Notes: a model not told the origin generated them from the sequence alone. A stretch of DNA of 64,000 nt from Lantana camara (GCA_037501455.1 CM074858.1:100660001-100724000), one strand, 5' to 3'; shown: positions 22,821-35,599, counted from the first letter of the stretch. Numbers and translations: made by a program.

Positions 22821-25800
22821 TGTAACACCCCCGGAGCGAAGGGTGCCACATCCCCAGCACTAAGGTCCAACACGAGTAACGAAATGGAAGTTCGCACACG
22901 TATCAAACCGTAGCGAACGGGAGACACACAAAACTCACACTCTCGCTAGGCGGCCTAGACCCTCAAGAACTGCGCAAAATAAAATCAGAGTAGCGGAAGC
23001 AATTTAACCAACATAATTCCCAAGATCACATATACATTTCCAAAAGTGGGGAAGGGTCAAACATTCATGCTAGTTCATATACAGAATATACAATGCCATC
23101 TCGGCCAAAATAGCATAAGTGTAATCAGAATACATAATCTCCAAGTACATAAGCAAAAGAGAAAGTAAACCACTATGAATGCATGAAGACTCAAGCTAAA
23201 CCACAAGTAAACTCCAAAAGACACTTGCCGCCTAGCCTGACTCGGAAGACCTGCAAACTCAGAAGAAAAGGGAAAGAGGGGAAAACAACAATGAGGGTTA
23301 GTCCTAATGACTAATGAGGGGGTTAACTCACACACCCAATACGTATATAGAGCAGAACAATTAACCAAAACGGAAGGATCCTTGAACCAAAGAGTGGTTT
23401 TTGCAAGCCAAATTAATTCCCGTGATATAGATATACTTAGATTAAAGGAAAGGCAAAAGGAGTAAGAAGCCAAATTTTTAGGTACTTAAAAATCCACTCT
23501 CGTTTCATAGATCACACAAAGCCATACCAACTCGGCGAGTACGAGTTACACTCCAAACTACCAGATCCGAAAGACAAAGCAAAACAAAACAAAACATAAT
23601 CCACTCCCAACTCCGGTTGATAGAAGGGTTGATCGGCCCTAACTGTCCATACACAGAAATGTGACAAGGTTTAATTACTACCTTGAAACCTTCGGCGGTT
23701 GCCTCCGCCGGCTCAAGAGAAACACCCTTCCTCAACCTCCTAAGTTTGGGTGAGACTCTCAAATGGAGGTGTTGATGGAAGAGCTCGGCGACCCCTCGGC
23801 CGACCCGAGATTACCATACCACACTCCGGGGCCCAACATATCACAAAAGTTACACAAACATATCTCAAAGCTTATCTTTCAAAGCCAAATCTCGCTTACC
23901 CACACACACTTGCATAAAACTAAACTTTTCAAACGAAAGCAAAAATAGTCTATATACTTATACAAAACGTTTTCCAATTCTTATAACAAAGGGGACAATC
24001 CCGTAACATATGTATTAAACACATATTTACCATATATAATACGTATTCGCATGCGAGGCTTCAAATCACATAGGGTTATAGGTCGCGTAACTAAAAGAAC
24101 AAAAACCTCACCTTATCAACGGACGTAGTGGAGACAAAAAGGGGAAACCGGACACCTACGGAGCAAGCTCGTCCTCAACAGGAAGATCCGCTGAACAAGA
24201 CAAACAACAAGGAACACTCTTAGACTCAATATGAACCACATTGACGCTCGGTACATGCGTATGTATGCTTATGATGCCAATGATATGAAATGAATTCACA
24301 TTAAGGCCATTTACGAGCAAATAATTCATATAAGAGCATATATCATAAACGAGGATGTAAATCAAAGCACAAATTCATAACATAAGACTTAACACCTAAT
24401 ATCACAAGCTAATCATGCATACACATCACAAACGGGGCAAGAAATACCAACAAGAAGCAACGAAAAGGCGAAAGAAATCTCCTCGGACGCACCCTGATTG
24501 ACACGGCCGTGTCAGAAAACAAAGGGAAACGGACACGGCCGTGTCAGGCAAATAAATTCAGAAAAAACAATGTCGAGGGCTCAACACGGCCGTGTCCGTT
24601 TTCCTTTGTAACCTGACACGGCCATGTCAGGTTCTCGGACTGGAAATATTTTGGCGAAAAAGGGCCGAAAATGGAGGCCAAAAACAGGGTATTTTCGGTT
24701 GGGGCTTCAAGGAGACTCTTATGCCTTTCAAAATACATACAACATGCATCAAAATGCCACCAATTCAACAACATTCCATGCACAACAAGTAGCAATAATT
24801 TCAGCCCCAAAAATGCAAGTAATTCAAGCAAAAATGAGAGGGAATGCATCAAGTTATCATCAAAGCTCAAGAGTTCATTAATGGCAAATGATCATATTCC
24901 AACTACCAAAAGAGGAGAAGCAATAAATGTCCAAAATCATCAACATATCTCAAGGAAACAAGGAATGGAAACAAGAAAGAAGCAAAGATCAACAAATTCT
25001 CCCAACTAATACTATTCACATGCTTGCTCAATCTCATAATCCCACCATGGAAACCAACTCAAGATCACATAAAAGAGAGAAGAGGGAGTGAAGATTGTAA
25101 CCATGAACTTACCTTTCAATTTGGAGAAGCTTGGATGAAGATTTGAGCTCAAAATTCACAAAATGGCCAAAGGGGTTTTTCCTTCCTTCTTGTTTTGCTT
25201 GAGCTGATCGAGATATGTGGGGAGAGAGGAGAAATGGATCGGTAATCAAGGCTTTGGGGCTGAAATGGGTTAGCTAACTCAAGTCACAAATCATGGTTAA
25301 GGCTTGGTTGAGTTTAAGTGGGGTCCACAAGGTCTTATTAGGTCAAAAGGTGTCTCTCAAGCATAAGGGGCTCGTTAAGGGTGAAATTTGAAGGTCTTAA
25401 TGAACTTAGAAAAATGTGAGGCTTGTCCCATCGAACCCGAATCGTTGAAACGAGTTCAATGGAGGTGATGGAATTCGAATCCGAATTCCCGAACTCAAAA
25501 TACGCGTCCCGGAACCCAAGGTGCGCTAAATGCTCTTTAGCCTCCTTTAGGTCCCGACTCCAAAACGAACCCAAAAAGACAAGCAAAACAAATACCAAAA
25601 CATGCAACGAGCACACAATCGAGTTCATAAAGCATATATCACAAATTCACAGAAATCAGAATTAAATACGGATCCAAGACGAAAAAAATGCAAAGCAAGG
25701 AAAATTAAACGTTCAAGGGTAACCAAATTCATATTAAAGCAAATAACTTCAAATAACTTCAATAATTCACATTAGCAAATGAAATATCACATAAGGAAAT

Positions 25801-25857
25801 AATTGAATAGCGCACATAATAGTTTACCTGAAAAGTCCGATCAGTCGGGATGTTACA
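22821..25857 (-). mobile_element. M2 5' LTR
   Basis: A 3037-bp LTR. It carries the shared GGGAATTCGGATTCGAATTC block (25470-25496) and the palindrome cluster (24499-24630) in the same order as O3. The frames inside it are not genes. Confidence 0.9.
24499..24630. repeat. M2 palindrome cluster (GACACGGCCGTGTC)
   Basis: Four copies: TGACACGGCCGTGTCA (24499-24514), GGACACGGCCGTGTCAGG (24531-24548), AACACGGCCGTGTCCG (about 24583-24598) and CTGACACGGCCATGTCAG (24613-24630). The core CGGCCG is as in the GGGAACG family but the arms are different. Confidence 0.92.
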
Positions 25858-26506
25858 TAAACACTAACTAGAGAACTAGCATCCTTACTAGTTAGATTGT
25901 AGTTAAGTTGGTGGACTATCTCTAGAGAGCTTAAAGTTAGAAGTTTTGAAGATTCGAGCTTTACCAAGGAGAAGGGATCAAGCCGCTTGAAGAGCGTTCT
26001 TGGGTGGCTTGAAACGCTTCAAGAAAGATTATTGAAAAGTAAGTTTCTAATCTCTACGGATTTGGATACATGATTGCGAGTCCAAGATCCTTTTATTGGA
26101 AATTTTTTTATATTTCCGCTGCTTTCTGATTCCTGTTTTCCAACAAGTGGTATCAGAGCCACCTCGTTAATCGTGTTTCTGATTCGTCTCAATTATTTTG
26201 AATTTGGTAGAAATTCTTAGGCTTAGATGCGAATTAGGTATTCATGAGTTCTTTTAGAAAGCCTGAATTACGAAACTGTAATTTTTCTTGAATTTCTGAA
26301 ATTGTTTTCTTAAATTTTGTTTTTGAAAACCGTTTTGATTGAAATCTATTTGAATCGTATTTTTCTTAATTTTGGATTGAACCGGGTTTTGGAGAAACCC
26401 AAAATGCGAAACGGAACACGAAAAGGATGAGCCTAGGCGTGCTAGCACGTCGCACGCCCAGGCCACGTCGCCGCTGCCCAGCCCTCCCGCAACCACGTGG
26501 GACATC
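25858..26506 (+). mobile_element. Copia LTR A right part, primer site and leader
   Basis: The 3' part of a copia LTR (25858-26145, ending TTTTCCAACA) is followed by TGGTATCAGAGCC (26148-26160) and a leader nearly collinear with that of copia B (29222-29581). Neither copy reaches a gag frame. The middle of the LTR is missing relative to copia B. Confidence 0.8.
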
Positions 26507-26766
26507 ATATGGTACCTTTGGATCATTATGTTTGATCATTATGGTTATTGTTTTTCATTATATCAATACGGAAACAAACGTGATACATGCACTTTGTTAC
26601 AAAAATGTCAATCTTAATGTTAGAATAAAGGGAATAAAATGTCGGCTCTTGTGTCTTTATTTCTCACATGTGTGCGATCCTCATTTGATTTCCTTTTCTT
26701 TTAAAACAACAAAATACAAAACCTCGGATAACTTAAATTAATAATGGAAACAATGTTGTCTTAAGG
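26507..26766. other. Unassigned spacer
   Basis: 260 bp of AT-rich sequence between copia A and the CACTA-like left end. No gene or repeat is recognised. Confidence 0.5.
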
Positions 26767-27855
26767 CACTAGAAGAAAAGCTCTACACGGCCACGGCCCC
26801 TTCAACTCAAAGAAGCTACCTTTGTATATAAACAACCAACCCCAAACCTCAACATTCTCTACTTTCAAGCTGACTTCCATTTAGCACCAATGACATTTCA
26901 ATTTATTAGACTTGCAAAGTATCATGGTTTCTGAGTAGGCCAACACTTTCTTCGATCCAGATATCAGTAACTCCATATAAGAAGTTAAATATATTCATTT
27001 CCATTTATTACTAATCTGCTTCCCTGTAAACCACGACAACTGAAGATGCTAACTTCTATTTCATCCTAAACCCAAGAAAACCAAACAATAACTCCTTGCA
27101 TTACAAAATTCCCCACAAATAACACAAACTAAAACAAATTAAATCTCAACTATGTTATACCTGCATTCTTATCAGATGCATCAAGAAAGACTTGTTCTTC
27201 CTCTTCAGGAACAGGATGCAGCCCGGGGCATTCTTATCAATAATGAGCATCATATTCATCTTACTCCAACAGAACATTACAAAATTTAAACAACAAAAAA
27301 TTGATATCCAAGTTCAAACAACTGCAAATCACCGAAACTTCCAATGATGTTACATAATTTCCCAAAATAAAGAACGGTTCAACGAAATATGACAGAAACA
27401 ACCACCGAGAATGAAATTGAAGGTACAAGTCAGAAAGCTGAACCGTCGGAACAGATGAAGGAAACAACAGAGAGAAACTTACTCCGTGAGATCACCGACC
27501 TGGCGTAAAACCCCGACGAGACCTGCGATGGCGACGCCTTGAAGAATCTCCTTCGGCTCTTCCTTGTTCGCCTGCCTGTACATCTTCGCTGCTCCAAGCC
27601 CGTACTCATTCCTCATGAATATTGGCCAAACGCTTGGTTTCTTCTTCAATTCCCTCGGAAATCCCACGAAAACTAATTTTAATTTTAAAATTAAATAAAT
27701 TTTAATTTTCCGAGGGAATATTCCCTCGGAAATCCTACGAAAAACTTGGCCCTCGGAAATTAATTTGTCGAATTCCCTTGGAAGTCCCTCGGAAATTTCT
27801 GAGGGAAATATTCCCTCGAAAATTTTCCTCGAAATTCGCCTGTTTTCTTGTAGTG
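26767..27855 (-). mobile_element. CACTA-type element carrying a SCAR exon
   Basis: The right end (minus reading) is CACTACAAGAAAACAGG, followed by subterminal copies of CCTCGGAAAT and its complement (27650-27840), as in CACTA transposons. A candidate left end, CACTAGAAGAAAAG, lies at 26767-26780. No matching 3-bp target duplication is visible (AGG against ATA), so the left boundary is provisional. No transposase is present, making it a non-autonomous element about 1.1 kb long. Confidence 0.65.
27483..27616 (-). pseudogene. SCAR/WAVE first-exon fragment in CACTA element
   Basis: From ATG 27616 the minus strand encodes MRNEYGLGAAKMYRQANKEE, then PKEILQGVAIAGLVGVLRQ and VGDLTE. It stops at a canonical donor (GA|GTAAGT at 27482-27477). 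This is the N-terminal SCAR homology segment of plant SCAR proteins, subunits of the WAVE complex that activates ARP2/3 actin nucleation (family knowledge). The next SCAR exon is not found downstream. The intact donor shows that genomic DNA, not cDNA, was captured. Confidence 0.85.
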
Positions 27856-29221
27856 ATATCTCACTAGTCATTAATGTGATTAAGTGATCCTTAGACTGGA
27901 GATTCCATTGATACTTTATGAGCTAACTCTGTCATCTTAGGTATAAGCTTTAAAGGGTGTCGCCTCAGACAACTGATTCAAAGCTTATGCTGGGGCTGGA
28001 CAAGTGGCACATGAAAGAATATGAGAATCGATGAAGGACCTACACTTGCATTAGCAAGTTGATCTCTTATTGCGTAAGTCATTCATATGCCATCTAGGAG
28101 TTATTGGCTAAGGCAGTGGATTAAGACATCAAGAAATTATTTTCTTGGATTGAGATCAAATGGATATGAAATGCACTTAACTTTAAGATCAAGATTATTA
28201 GGGTTCTAATTATTCTCTTACCCTAGATCTTGATTGAGAGATGGGACGTAGGAGAATTGTATCTCACATGAATCAATGACTTAAAGGTTCTTTCGAATTG
28301 AGACATTTTTATTCAGTTAGGGGTCATACACCAGTTGCTAGACTATGGTCGTATGATCTGTGGACCGATTAATTAATTAGGAATTAATTGGTCACTGCTA
28401 ATTGAATTAAGAACCTAGAGGGTCATACATAATAACCCGGTCACGTGGGTTAAGGCTTGAAAATCGATTAAACGAGTTGATCGGACCAATAGGAGATTGA
28501 TGGGGTCCACACATGTACATGTGTGTATGTGTTAGTTAAATAATTAATTTGATTAATTATTTAATGGACTTTAATTTAATTATGAATTAATATTAAAGTT
28601 CTAATTTGGAGAAATAAAGTCTAATAAATAATTAATTGAGAATTAATTAATTATTAGTCCTCAAGTTATTTATTATTAAATAAATAAAGTAAAATAAAAT
28701 GTCTAAGAGAGTTAGATATTATTCTTGCTTGACAAGTTGGTCAAAAGGAGACTTTTGGTCAAAGTAAGAGTCTTTCTCTTCAAGCAAGCAATCAAATAGC
28801 AAAAGGGATAAGAATCCTATTCCATTAAGGATTAGGGGTTCGAACCCCATAGGCATATATACAAGGGGCTCGAATCCCTTGATGATTGATAGACAAATTC
28901 TCCTTCTCTAAATATACACTAAACCCTAGAGCCTAACCATCGAATATAGAACTAGCATCCTCCCTATTCGGATCGTGGTCGATGTTGGTGGACTAATTCT
29001 CTAGAGGGCTACTATCGTGAAGTCTTGAAAGATTCGAAGGAGCTTTTAGGGATAAGCCGCGTGAAGAGCGTTCTTAGGCGGCTAGAACGTGTCAAGAAAG
29101 CTACTATCTAAGTGAGTTTCTTGATCTCTACGAATTTGGAAATAGGAATTGCAAGATTCGATTCTATCTTTTAGGAAAAAAATTTAAATTTCCGCTGCGT
29201 TTCTGTTTCATTTACCCAACA
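27856..29221 (+). mobile_element. Copia LTR B, 3' portion
   Basis: 1366 bp, from ATATCTCACTAGTCATTAA to the LTR end TTTACCCAACA. Its first 180 bp match in reverse the copia fragment at 31367-31560. The 5' part of the LTR is missing, replaced by the CACTA-like element. Confidence 0.82.
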
Positions 29222-29581
29222 AGTGGTATCAGAGCCACCTTGCAAGGCCTATTTCTGATTCGTCTCAATTATTATGAATTTGGTAGAAATTCTTAGATTT
29301 AGATGCAATTAAGTAGTCATGAGTCTTTTAGAAATCTAAGAAAAATTGAATCTGTGTTTTTCCTAAATATTTCTGAAAAACGTTTTCGAAAATCTTGATT
29401 AGAATCGTTTTGAACCAAAATTGGATTGAATCGTATTTTTAATTTCTGGATTATTTTGGTTTTTGAACTGAAAATACGAAACACGAAATCATGTTACGAA
29501 AACGCGAGCCTAGACGTGCTAAGGCATAGCACGCCTAGGCCCGCGCGCCCGTCCGCCAGCAGTCCCGCAATGACGTGGGAC
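29222..29581 (+). mobile_element. Copia B primer site and leader
   Basis: TGGTATCAGAGCC (29224-29236) is followed by a 340-bp leader similar to copia A. Both leaders carry a GC-rich inverted-repeat stretch (GAGCCTAGACGTGCTAAGGC and its relative at 26428) and diverge right after CACGTGGGAC or GACGTGGGAC, so both lost their coding parts at almost the same point. Confidence 0.75.
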
Positions 29582-31366
29582 TTTTTGTGTCAATTTTCTG
29601 CCATTTCATGCTTCAATATGTTGCATATATTGTGGAAAAAGTTTGGAGTTTTATACAGGGGAGAACAGGGCCAAAATTAGCTCTCATTTTGCTGTCGCCA
29701 GGCCCGAACGACTGTTCGCGTGTTCCACTTCTTTTAACTGAACGGTCATTCAGACGTACAGAGACGCACCCCAGGCCAGAACGGCCATTTCGGTTTTCAT
29801 CTTGCAGGTGGGAATGGCCATTCCCAGGTTCGGTGAAGGGTCCTATCCTTCGGAACGGTCGTTCAGGCTTTCGTATATGCCTTGGGAACTGTCGTTCTCT
29901 GCTCTTGTGTGCTAACATGATTTGTTTGCTTCGTTTCATGCTTCGTAGGGCTTCTCCGACCCGTTATATGATTCCTATGCTTTGCTAACGTGTATTATTA
30001 CGTGTTATGTGCATCGTATTAAGTTTGTGACTCTATTTGATACGGGTTTTCCGAGTTATGATTTGTATGCTTTAATTGGTATGTTTATGCATTCCATTCT
30101 GTATCATTGCATTCATGTGCATTGCCGGATGTCTAATTGGTTCATATTTAAATCTAAGTCTCGGGTCTTATCTTCTTTGTTCAGAGCCTCTTCCGGACGT
30201 TCGAGAGCCCAAGGTTTAGGTGGTTGTTTGCCCGTTTTGCCCTCCTACTTTTCTACTTTTGCTTTAAGGTGAGGTTTAAGAACTTTTATATTAGTTACCA
30301 ACCTACGACATATCATGTGATGTTTTCTTACCCCCGTATGCGAATATATATCTTATATATATTTAAATACGCGTGTTTAAGCTATGATTATATTCTTATG
30401 GAAATATTTAAATCTTATAAAAATGGTATAAGTTTAAATTCTTTTGTACGTTTGTATTATGTATTAGCGAGTTGTGCCCTGAAAGATGGGATTTTGGTTC
30501 GATATGGTATGTTGGGCCCCGGGAATTATGGGTAAGGAATACCTGGGACGGCAAGGGCCGTCGGGTTTGGCCTGTGCGTAGTTCCCTTTGAGATATTCAC
30601 GTGCGACTCTTGGAGGTTGGAAAGGCGTGGTATCTTGAGATAGGGTTTGATTCCCGAAACACCATGGATGTGGGGATGGATTTGTGCTTATGAATTCGGT
30701 TTTATGTTATATTTTGAGGAGCTAGTGGAAGTCCGTTCTCGCCGGACGTTTGTTTCGTTTTGTATCGATGGATTATGGATCGAGATAGGATTTCTTTTAT
30801 ATTATACGTTATCATTTGAAAATGATTTGGTATGCAAAACCCTAGCCTCGATTTATGATCATCCCTTTGATCTATGCTCTGTTTATACTTATACGTGTGT
30901 GGGTGTACCTTAGCCCCCTCACTCAGTCGAGTTGTTGACTGACCCCTCTCTTTTCCCTCCTTTAGTTGCAGGTTGCTCGAGCTAGGCGGGGAAGTGCGTC
31001 GTTGAGTCGTACTTAGCAGTCTAGGTCGAGTCTGCATTCATATTTACAGCTTGGATACTTTTGGAGCATGTTATGAATTGATATGTATATTGGGAGAATA
31101 TTTGAATACTTGTATTATTTTGGGTCGTGAGGCCGTGGTATATATGTTAGTGCAAGTTTATTTAAGCTCTGTTTGGATCCTGTTTCTTGCTTCCGCTCTT
31201 TTATTGTTGTTTTGCGCGCTCTGTTGGTCTTTAGCCCGCTTAGCTTAGCTTTTGAATGTAGGTCCCCGTTCGCTTAGACTTGTGCTCATGTATGGAAGTC
31301 CATTCCATATGTGGGTTCAAGTTTAGGTACGGGGGATGTGGTGGCCCACCGCTCCGGGTATCACAA
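29582..31366 (+). mobile_element. Tekay-like LTR fragment, 3' part
   Basis: It contains a palindrome cluster (29704-29899), the GGTAAGGAATACCTGGGA block (about 30531) seen in O3 at 16401, a tract with TAGCCCCCTCACTCAGTCGA (30911), and ends GCTCCGGGTATCACA at 31366. The 5' part is missing at the copia B junction. Short frames inside it are not genes. Confidence 0.75.
29704..29899. repeat. Palindrome cluster in LTR fragment
   Basis: Copies are CGAACGACTGTTCG (29704), GAACGGTCATTC (29740), CAGAACGGCCATTTCGG (29777), GGGAATGGCCATTCCC (29810-29825), CGGAACGGTCGTTCAGG (29861) and GGGAACTGTCGTTCTC (29884). The fourth keeps full palindromy although both CG steps have become TG and CA. Confidence 0.85.
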
Positions 31367-32059
31367 AGTGTAGGCACTTTAACGATTCTCATATGCTTCC
31401 ATGTGCCACTTGTGCAGCCCCAACATAAGCTTTGAATCAGTTGTCTAAGGCGACACCCTTTAAAGCTTATACCTAAGACTGCAGAGTTAGCCCATAAAGC
31501 ATCGATGGAATCTCAAGTCTAAGGACTACTTAATCACATTAATGACTTGTGAGATATTTCCTAATCTGAAATTTTCTATTTCCAGAAATAGAAACTTCCT
31601 TTTCCATTTAGGAATCTTCTCACATGGGACACCTCAGTGTACCTACTTAGAATAAGTAAGCACCCCCATGTATCACGCACGTATCAATCAATACACTTTG
31701 CACCCCATGAAACAAGATGGTCCTTCTTAAGGGCATGATCACACAAGCAAGCCTCGAATGAGTCATATCGACACTGCCACTATCTTTTGGACTCATTGAC
31801 TTGGGGTAGTTTCTAATCATGACTTAAATGATTTAGGGCTCGTCTCATGAACCACTTCACCTAAATGGTTGAGTCCTATAAGTCATATTGATTAGGGGAG
31901 TTCTTATACATGCACAGCTAAAGTAAACATACAATTAAACAAGAGCATATAAAAAAGTGTAGCCTTGGTTCGTTTATTATTCAAAGATTGTTTGTGATTT
32001 ACAAAAGGAAAAGCACTAAGCAGACTAATACATTGGTTTTCAGGGCACTATTCCTAACA
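31367..32059 (-). mobile_element. Copia LTR fragment, 5' part
   Basis: On the minus strand it starts TGTTAGGAATAGTGCCCTG at 32059 and runs 693 bp before ending at the LTR end at 31366. It is the reverse-orientation relative of copia A (22107-22397) and copia B. Confidence 0.82.
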
Positions 32060-33148
32060 TTTATATGTATATGTAAACTATGTTTTGATTTGTTTTGAAA
32101 AGGTTTGAAGTTCGTTTTGAACTTGTAGCGAGATATGACCTTGAAAGATAGGTCACTTGAACTTGAACTTGTACATGACTTGTTGGGCCCAAGAGATTTG
32201 TGTGAAGGAGGCCCAGGACGGTGTCGGGTCATCGGGTTAACTCCGGAGGACGATCTCCACATGATAGGACGAACTCGAAACCCACTAGGAGGTTGGTGGG
32301 GGACGGAGTCCTCAGGCGTGAGTGTCATGAAACTCACGACCTATACATACACGCTTGCATGGATGGCTAGGGGTGTACAACCCTTCCATCACCGGAGCTT
32401 GAGGTATGTTTTTTTTGTTTTGCCTTGCTTGACTTGTACGTATCTTGACACGAGGAGCTTGGAGGAAACCCCGTACTCGCAGGGTAGTTTGTTTTGTCTT
32501 GTCTTGTCTTGTCTTGAGTCTATGAAACGGGAATGTATTATTAATTATTTAAAACTTGTTATTTTGGTCTTCGGCCCTTAACTCCTTTTATGTATATATA
32601 TATGTTATCACGGGAACTTTTTTGTGTGCAAAAACTATCCCCGGTTCATGGATTATTATTATCTTGATAGGTGCTTTGCTCTATATGTATACGCGTGTAT
32701 GTTTTAGCCCCTTCACCAGTCTCTAGGACTGACCCTCGTTGTTTCTCTCTTTTTTCCCCTTTTTGTTCTTTGAGTTGCAGGTCTTGGCGTGGCTCGTGCT
32801 AAGTGGCGATCTTTACTTTTGGGTCTTGGAGTCTTGTAGTTTGAGTCTCATGCATCTCTTGTATTTATTTTTGTAATCTTGAGCTTTGGAATTATGTAGA
32901 TGATCATGTTTCGATCTGAAGAGTATGTTATGTACATATGTATACTTGTATTTTGGATCCTGCTGCTTCCGCTATGTTTTGAATTTCATATGCGCGCTCT
33001 GATTTAGGGTCTAGGCCGCCTAGCTTAGGGATTTATTTTTGTTAGTCTCCCATTCGCCATGGTTCGATGCATGTGCGGAGTACTTATTTCGTTACACGTG
33101 TCAAGCTGTGGTACGGGGGATGTGGTGCCAACCGTTCGGGGTGCTACA
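32060..33148 (+). mobile_element. O2 LTR, last segment
   Basis: The 3' part of a Tekay-like LTR, with GTAGCGAGATATGACC, TAGCCCCTTCACCAGTCTC and a terminal ACCGTTCGGGGTGCTACA. A short (CTTGT)n run lies at 32491-32516. After 33148 the O1 gag resumes in phase with 9476, fixing this as the O2 right edge. Confidence 0.78.
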
Positions 33149-34710
33149 TGCCCCGCCAAGTCCGTGGGGATATCCACCACCTTCGCCGAGCTATTATCAA
33201 GCTCCATACTATCAACCACATCAAGCGCACTCATACTGGCAAGAGGCAGCCCCCTCGAGAGGAGGTTGCCGAATCAGGTCAACGGTGACACGATATGGGC
33301 AAGAGGCCCGTGGAAGGAAACAAGGAGGCCGAGGCTTAGCCAAAGAGAAGGCCCACCGATCAGGGAGCCTTTCACATCGCCGGAACTGCCAGTGAGTTCC
33401 GAACCCGATCTCTCGGGAACGGAAAGGCTGCCGACCCGAAAATTATCCGAGTCTTCGACCTTCTTGGGGCTAGGGTCGACCCCAAAGCCCCGAGGAGAGC
33501 AAATAGGGGGTTCCCCATTGGAAAGGATGACCTTCGAAATAAGTTGCCCTAGTGAGATCAACCTGTCCCGCCCTAGGATAGGGCGCCTCTCGAGCATCCA
33601 AAGCCTAAGGCCCAAAACCCCCCAGTATACGAGGTTGGAGACGATGAACCCTACAACAAGGACGAGACGACTTACCTCCATAGCACCAAGGGAGGAGGAG
33701 GCTCCTGCCTCCCCCTCCTTGAGCTGGTTACTAGAGTAAAAGGGAAGCAAGGTCCCCTTTCTGTGAGGAAATTATCTTAGCTATGGCAGAAGATATACCC
33801 ACAAATCTGCCAACTTACGAAGAAACCTCTGACCCGGAGAGACATGTTGATTGTTTTGAGATCGAAGTGAGCATGTTCGGGCGTTCCTCAGATGAGCGGG
33901 CCAAGATCTTCGCGACCACTTTGGTCGGGACGGCCCAAGACAGGTTCTCAAGGCTACCCCCACGGAGCATCAACTCTTATGATGACTGGTCGAGCAGTTC
34001 ATCGTTCACTTCTCCTCGGTCAAGGGGGACAAGTTGCCCTCGACCTAACTCGATAACCTCGTATAGAGAGAGGATGAAACTTTGAGGGAATTCGTCACCA
34101 GGTTCTCTCAAGTGGCCGTTTAAGTCGAGACACCCAGTATGGATATGTTGACCACCACTCAACACTTCGCGATTAGGAACAAGGACTGTGCGAACTAAAT
34201 CATAGTCCAAAAGCCTGAGTCGATCGCCAAAATCCTTGAAATCACAGGAGATTGGATGAGAATGGAAAAGGTTGAACAGAATCAGCACAACGAGCAGCGG
34301 TGGAAAAGGGAATCAAATCGACCCCCGAGGGCAGAGGCAACGCGCAACCCCCGACCCAGGGTCGAACAAGGAATGGGGAGCGGGTCTAAGAAAAATTCTA
34401 CTCCCTTGAACAAGAGCATTGAAGAAATTTACAATGTCTCCAACAAAAAGCTTTTCAAGAATCCCAAGCCCATAAAGGAGACCCAGAAAACATGGGACTC
34501 CGAAAAGTATTATAACTTCCATAGGCAGACCGAGCATAACACCTCAAAGTGTTTTGCCCTCAAGGAAGAAATCAAGCGGCTAATCAAATGGGGACATTTG
34601 CAAGAATTCGTCAAGAAAATCGACGACCTAGCCCTCCGAGTAGAAGAAAGGGTCGAGAGCAGCCCCCCCAAGATGAAGAACACCAAACAACCCATGGAGC
34701 GCGACTAACA
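33149..34710 (+). pseudogene. O1 gag, continued
   Basis: The frame resumes PSPWGYPPPSPSYYQAPYYQ and drifts through frameshifts (frame change near 33290). The Retrotrans_gag core begins at about 33783 (LPTYEETSDPERHVDCFEIE...TTLVGTAQDRFSRLPPRSI) and shifts frame after YDDW at about 33985. From 34256 a long frame reads to 34708 and holds the Tat-type C-terminal motif YYNFHRQTEHNTSKCFALKE, then EIKRLIKWGHLQEFVKK; the first knuckle Cys is replaced by Asn. The frame ends at TAA... after MERD. Confidence 0.8.
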
Positions 34711-34834
34711 CAACTTGCCTTGATATGGTCGCATTGATATAATCGCGGGAGGACCCGCATGGGGTGATTTCAAAACCTCTCGGAAGCGCACTAGGAGAGA
34801 GGCCCAAAGAAGCTACAATAGACCGAAAGAAGCG

Positions 34835-35299
34835 ATGATAGTCGAGCCGCCAAAACCCTGGGTCGAAGAAGATATCACGTTTAGCGATAGGTACTTAGTT
34901 AATGAACCCCACAGGGAGGGTGAAACTCCCAGGTGTCTGATGCTGGTCACTTTAGATGTTGTTAATTTCATTGTATTCAAAACTTTAATTGATAATGGAA
35001 GCTCCACAAACATTATCTTTTACTCGACTCTCAAAAAAATAAAACTTCATAAACACATTCAATTTGAAACTATCAAAACTCCTTTAACAGGGTTTTGAGG
35101 ATTTGAGGTGTACCCCAAAGGTCAAATCTGGCTGATGACCTCCACGGGAACTCTCTCTAAGAGGACTACGCTGGAGATAGAATACCTGGTGGTTGATCAA
35201 CTGTTGGCGTTCAACATCATTTTCGGGCGACCGGGATTGATCGACTTCAGAGCCATTATTTCGACCTGTCATCAGCTTGTCAAATTGCTAACTCTATAA
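34835..35299 (+). pseudogene. O1 protease region
   Basis: The frame reads ITFSDRYLVNEPHREGETPR (near its start), then the active-site motif KTLIDNGSSTNIIFYSTL (Asp-Asn-Gly in place of Asp-Gly/Ser-Gly) and, after a TGA at 35096-35098, the second half LEIEYLVVDQLLAFNIIFGRPGL. This order is typical of Tat-lineage proteases. It is not functional because of the internal stop. Confidence 0.82.
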
Positions 35300-35599
35300 G
35301 GAATTGGGGAATTGAGACGCGACGTCCCAACGGCTTGGGCATGCTACTCAATTTCCATGGAGTAAGTGAAATTTCCAAACAAACAAGTGTTGCCTGTGGT
35401 TTCTTTGCCCAATATCAATGACGAGGATCTGGTGGACCGAGTCCTCCTCGACCGAGAGAGATCACATAAAATGACCTCTGTCTTGGCTGCTAAAAGGAGA
35501 AAACTTCTTGACGAAAAAATTGAGACAGCCAACGAAACTCAACAGATCGTGCTGGTCCTGGGTCAACCAGAAAAGACTACCAACGTTGGAGTGTCTTGA

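Larger units (their letters stand above)
22398..25857 (-). mobile_element. M2: truncated minus-strand gypsy (LTR plus gag start)
   Basis: The minus-strand order is LTR 25857-22821, primer site TGGTATCAGAGC (22812-22801) and gag from 22610, which is cut at 22398. Everything downstream (protease, pol, 3' LTR) is gone. The LTR runs TGTAACATCCCGACTG...GGGGGTGTTACA. The element separates the two parts of copia LTR A, so it either inserted there or was joined by deletion. Confidence 0.85.

Noticed and set aside
24156..24365. Minus-strand small protein
   Set aside because: Located within the M2 LTR; no family features.
32135..32581. A 148-codon frame
   Set aside because: It lies wholly in the O2 LTR; corresponding LTR stretches in O3 and at 30500 are not coding.
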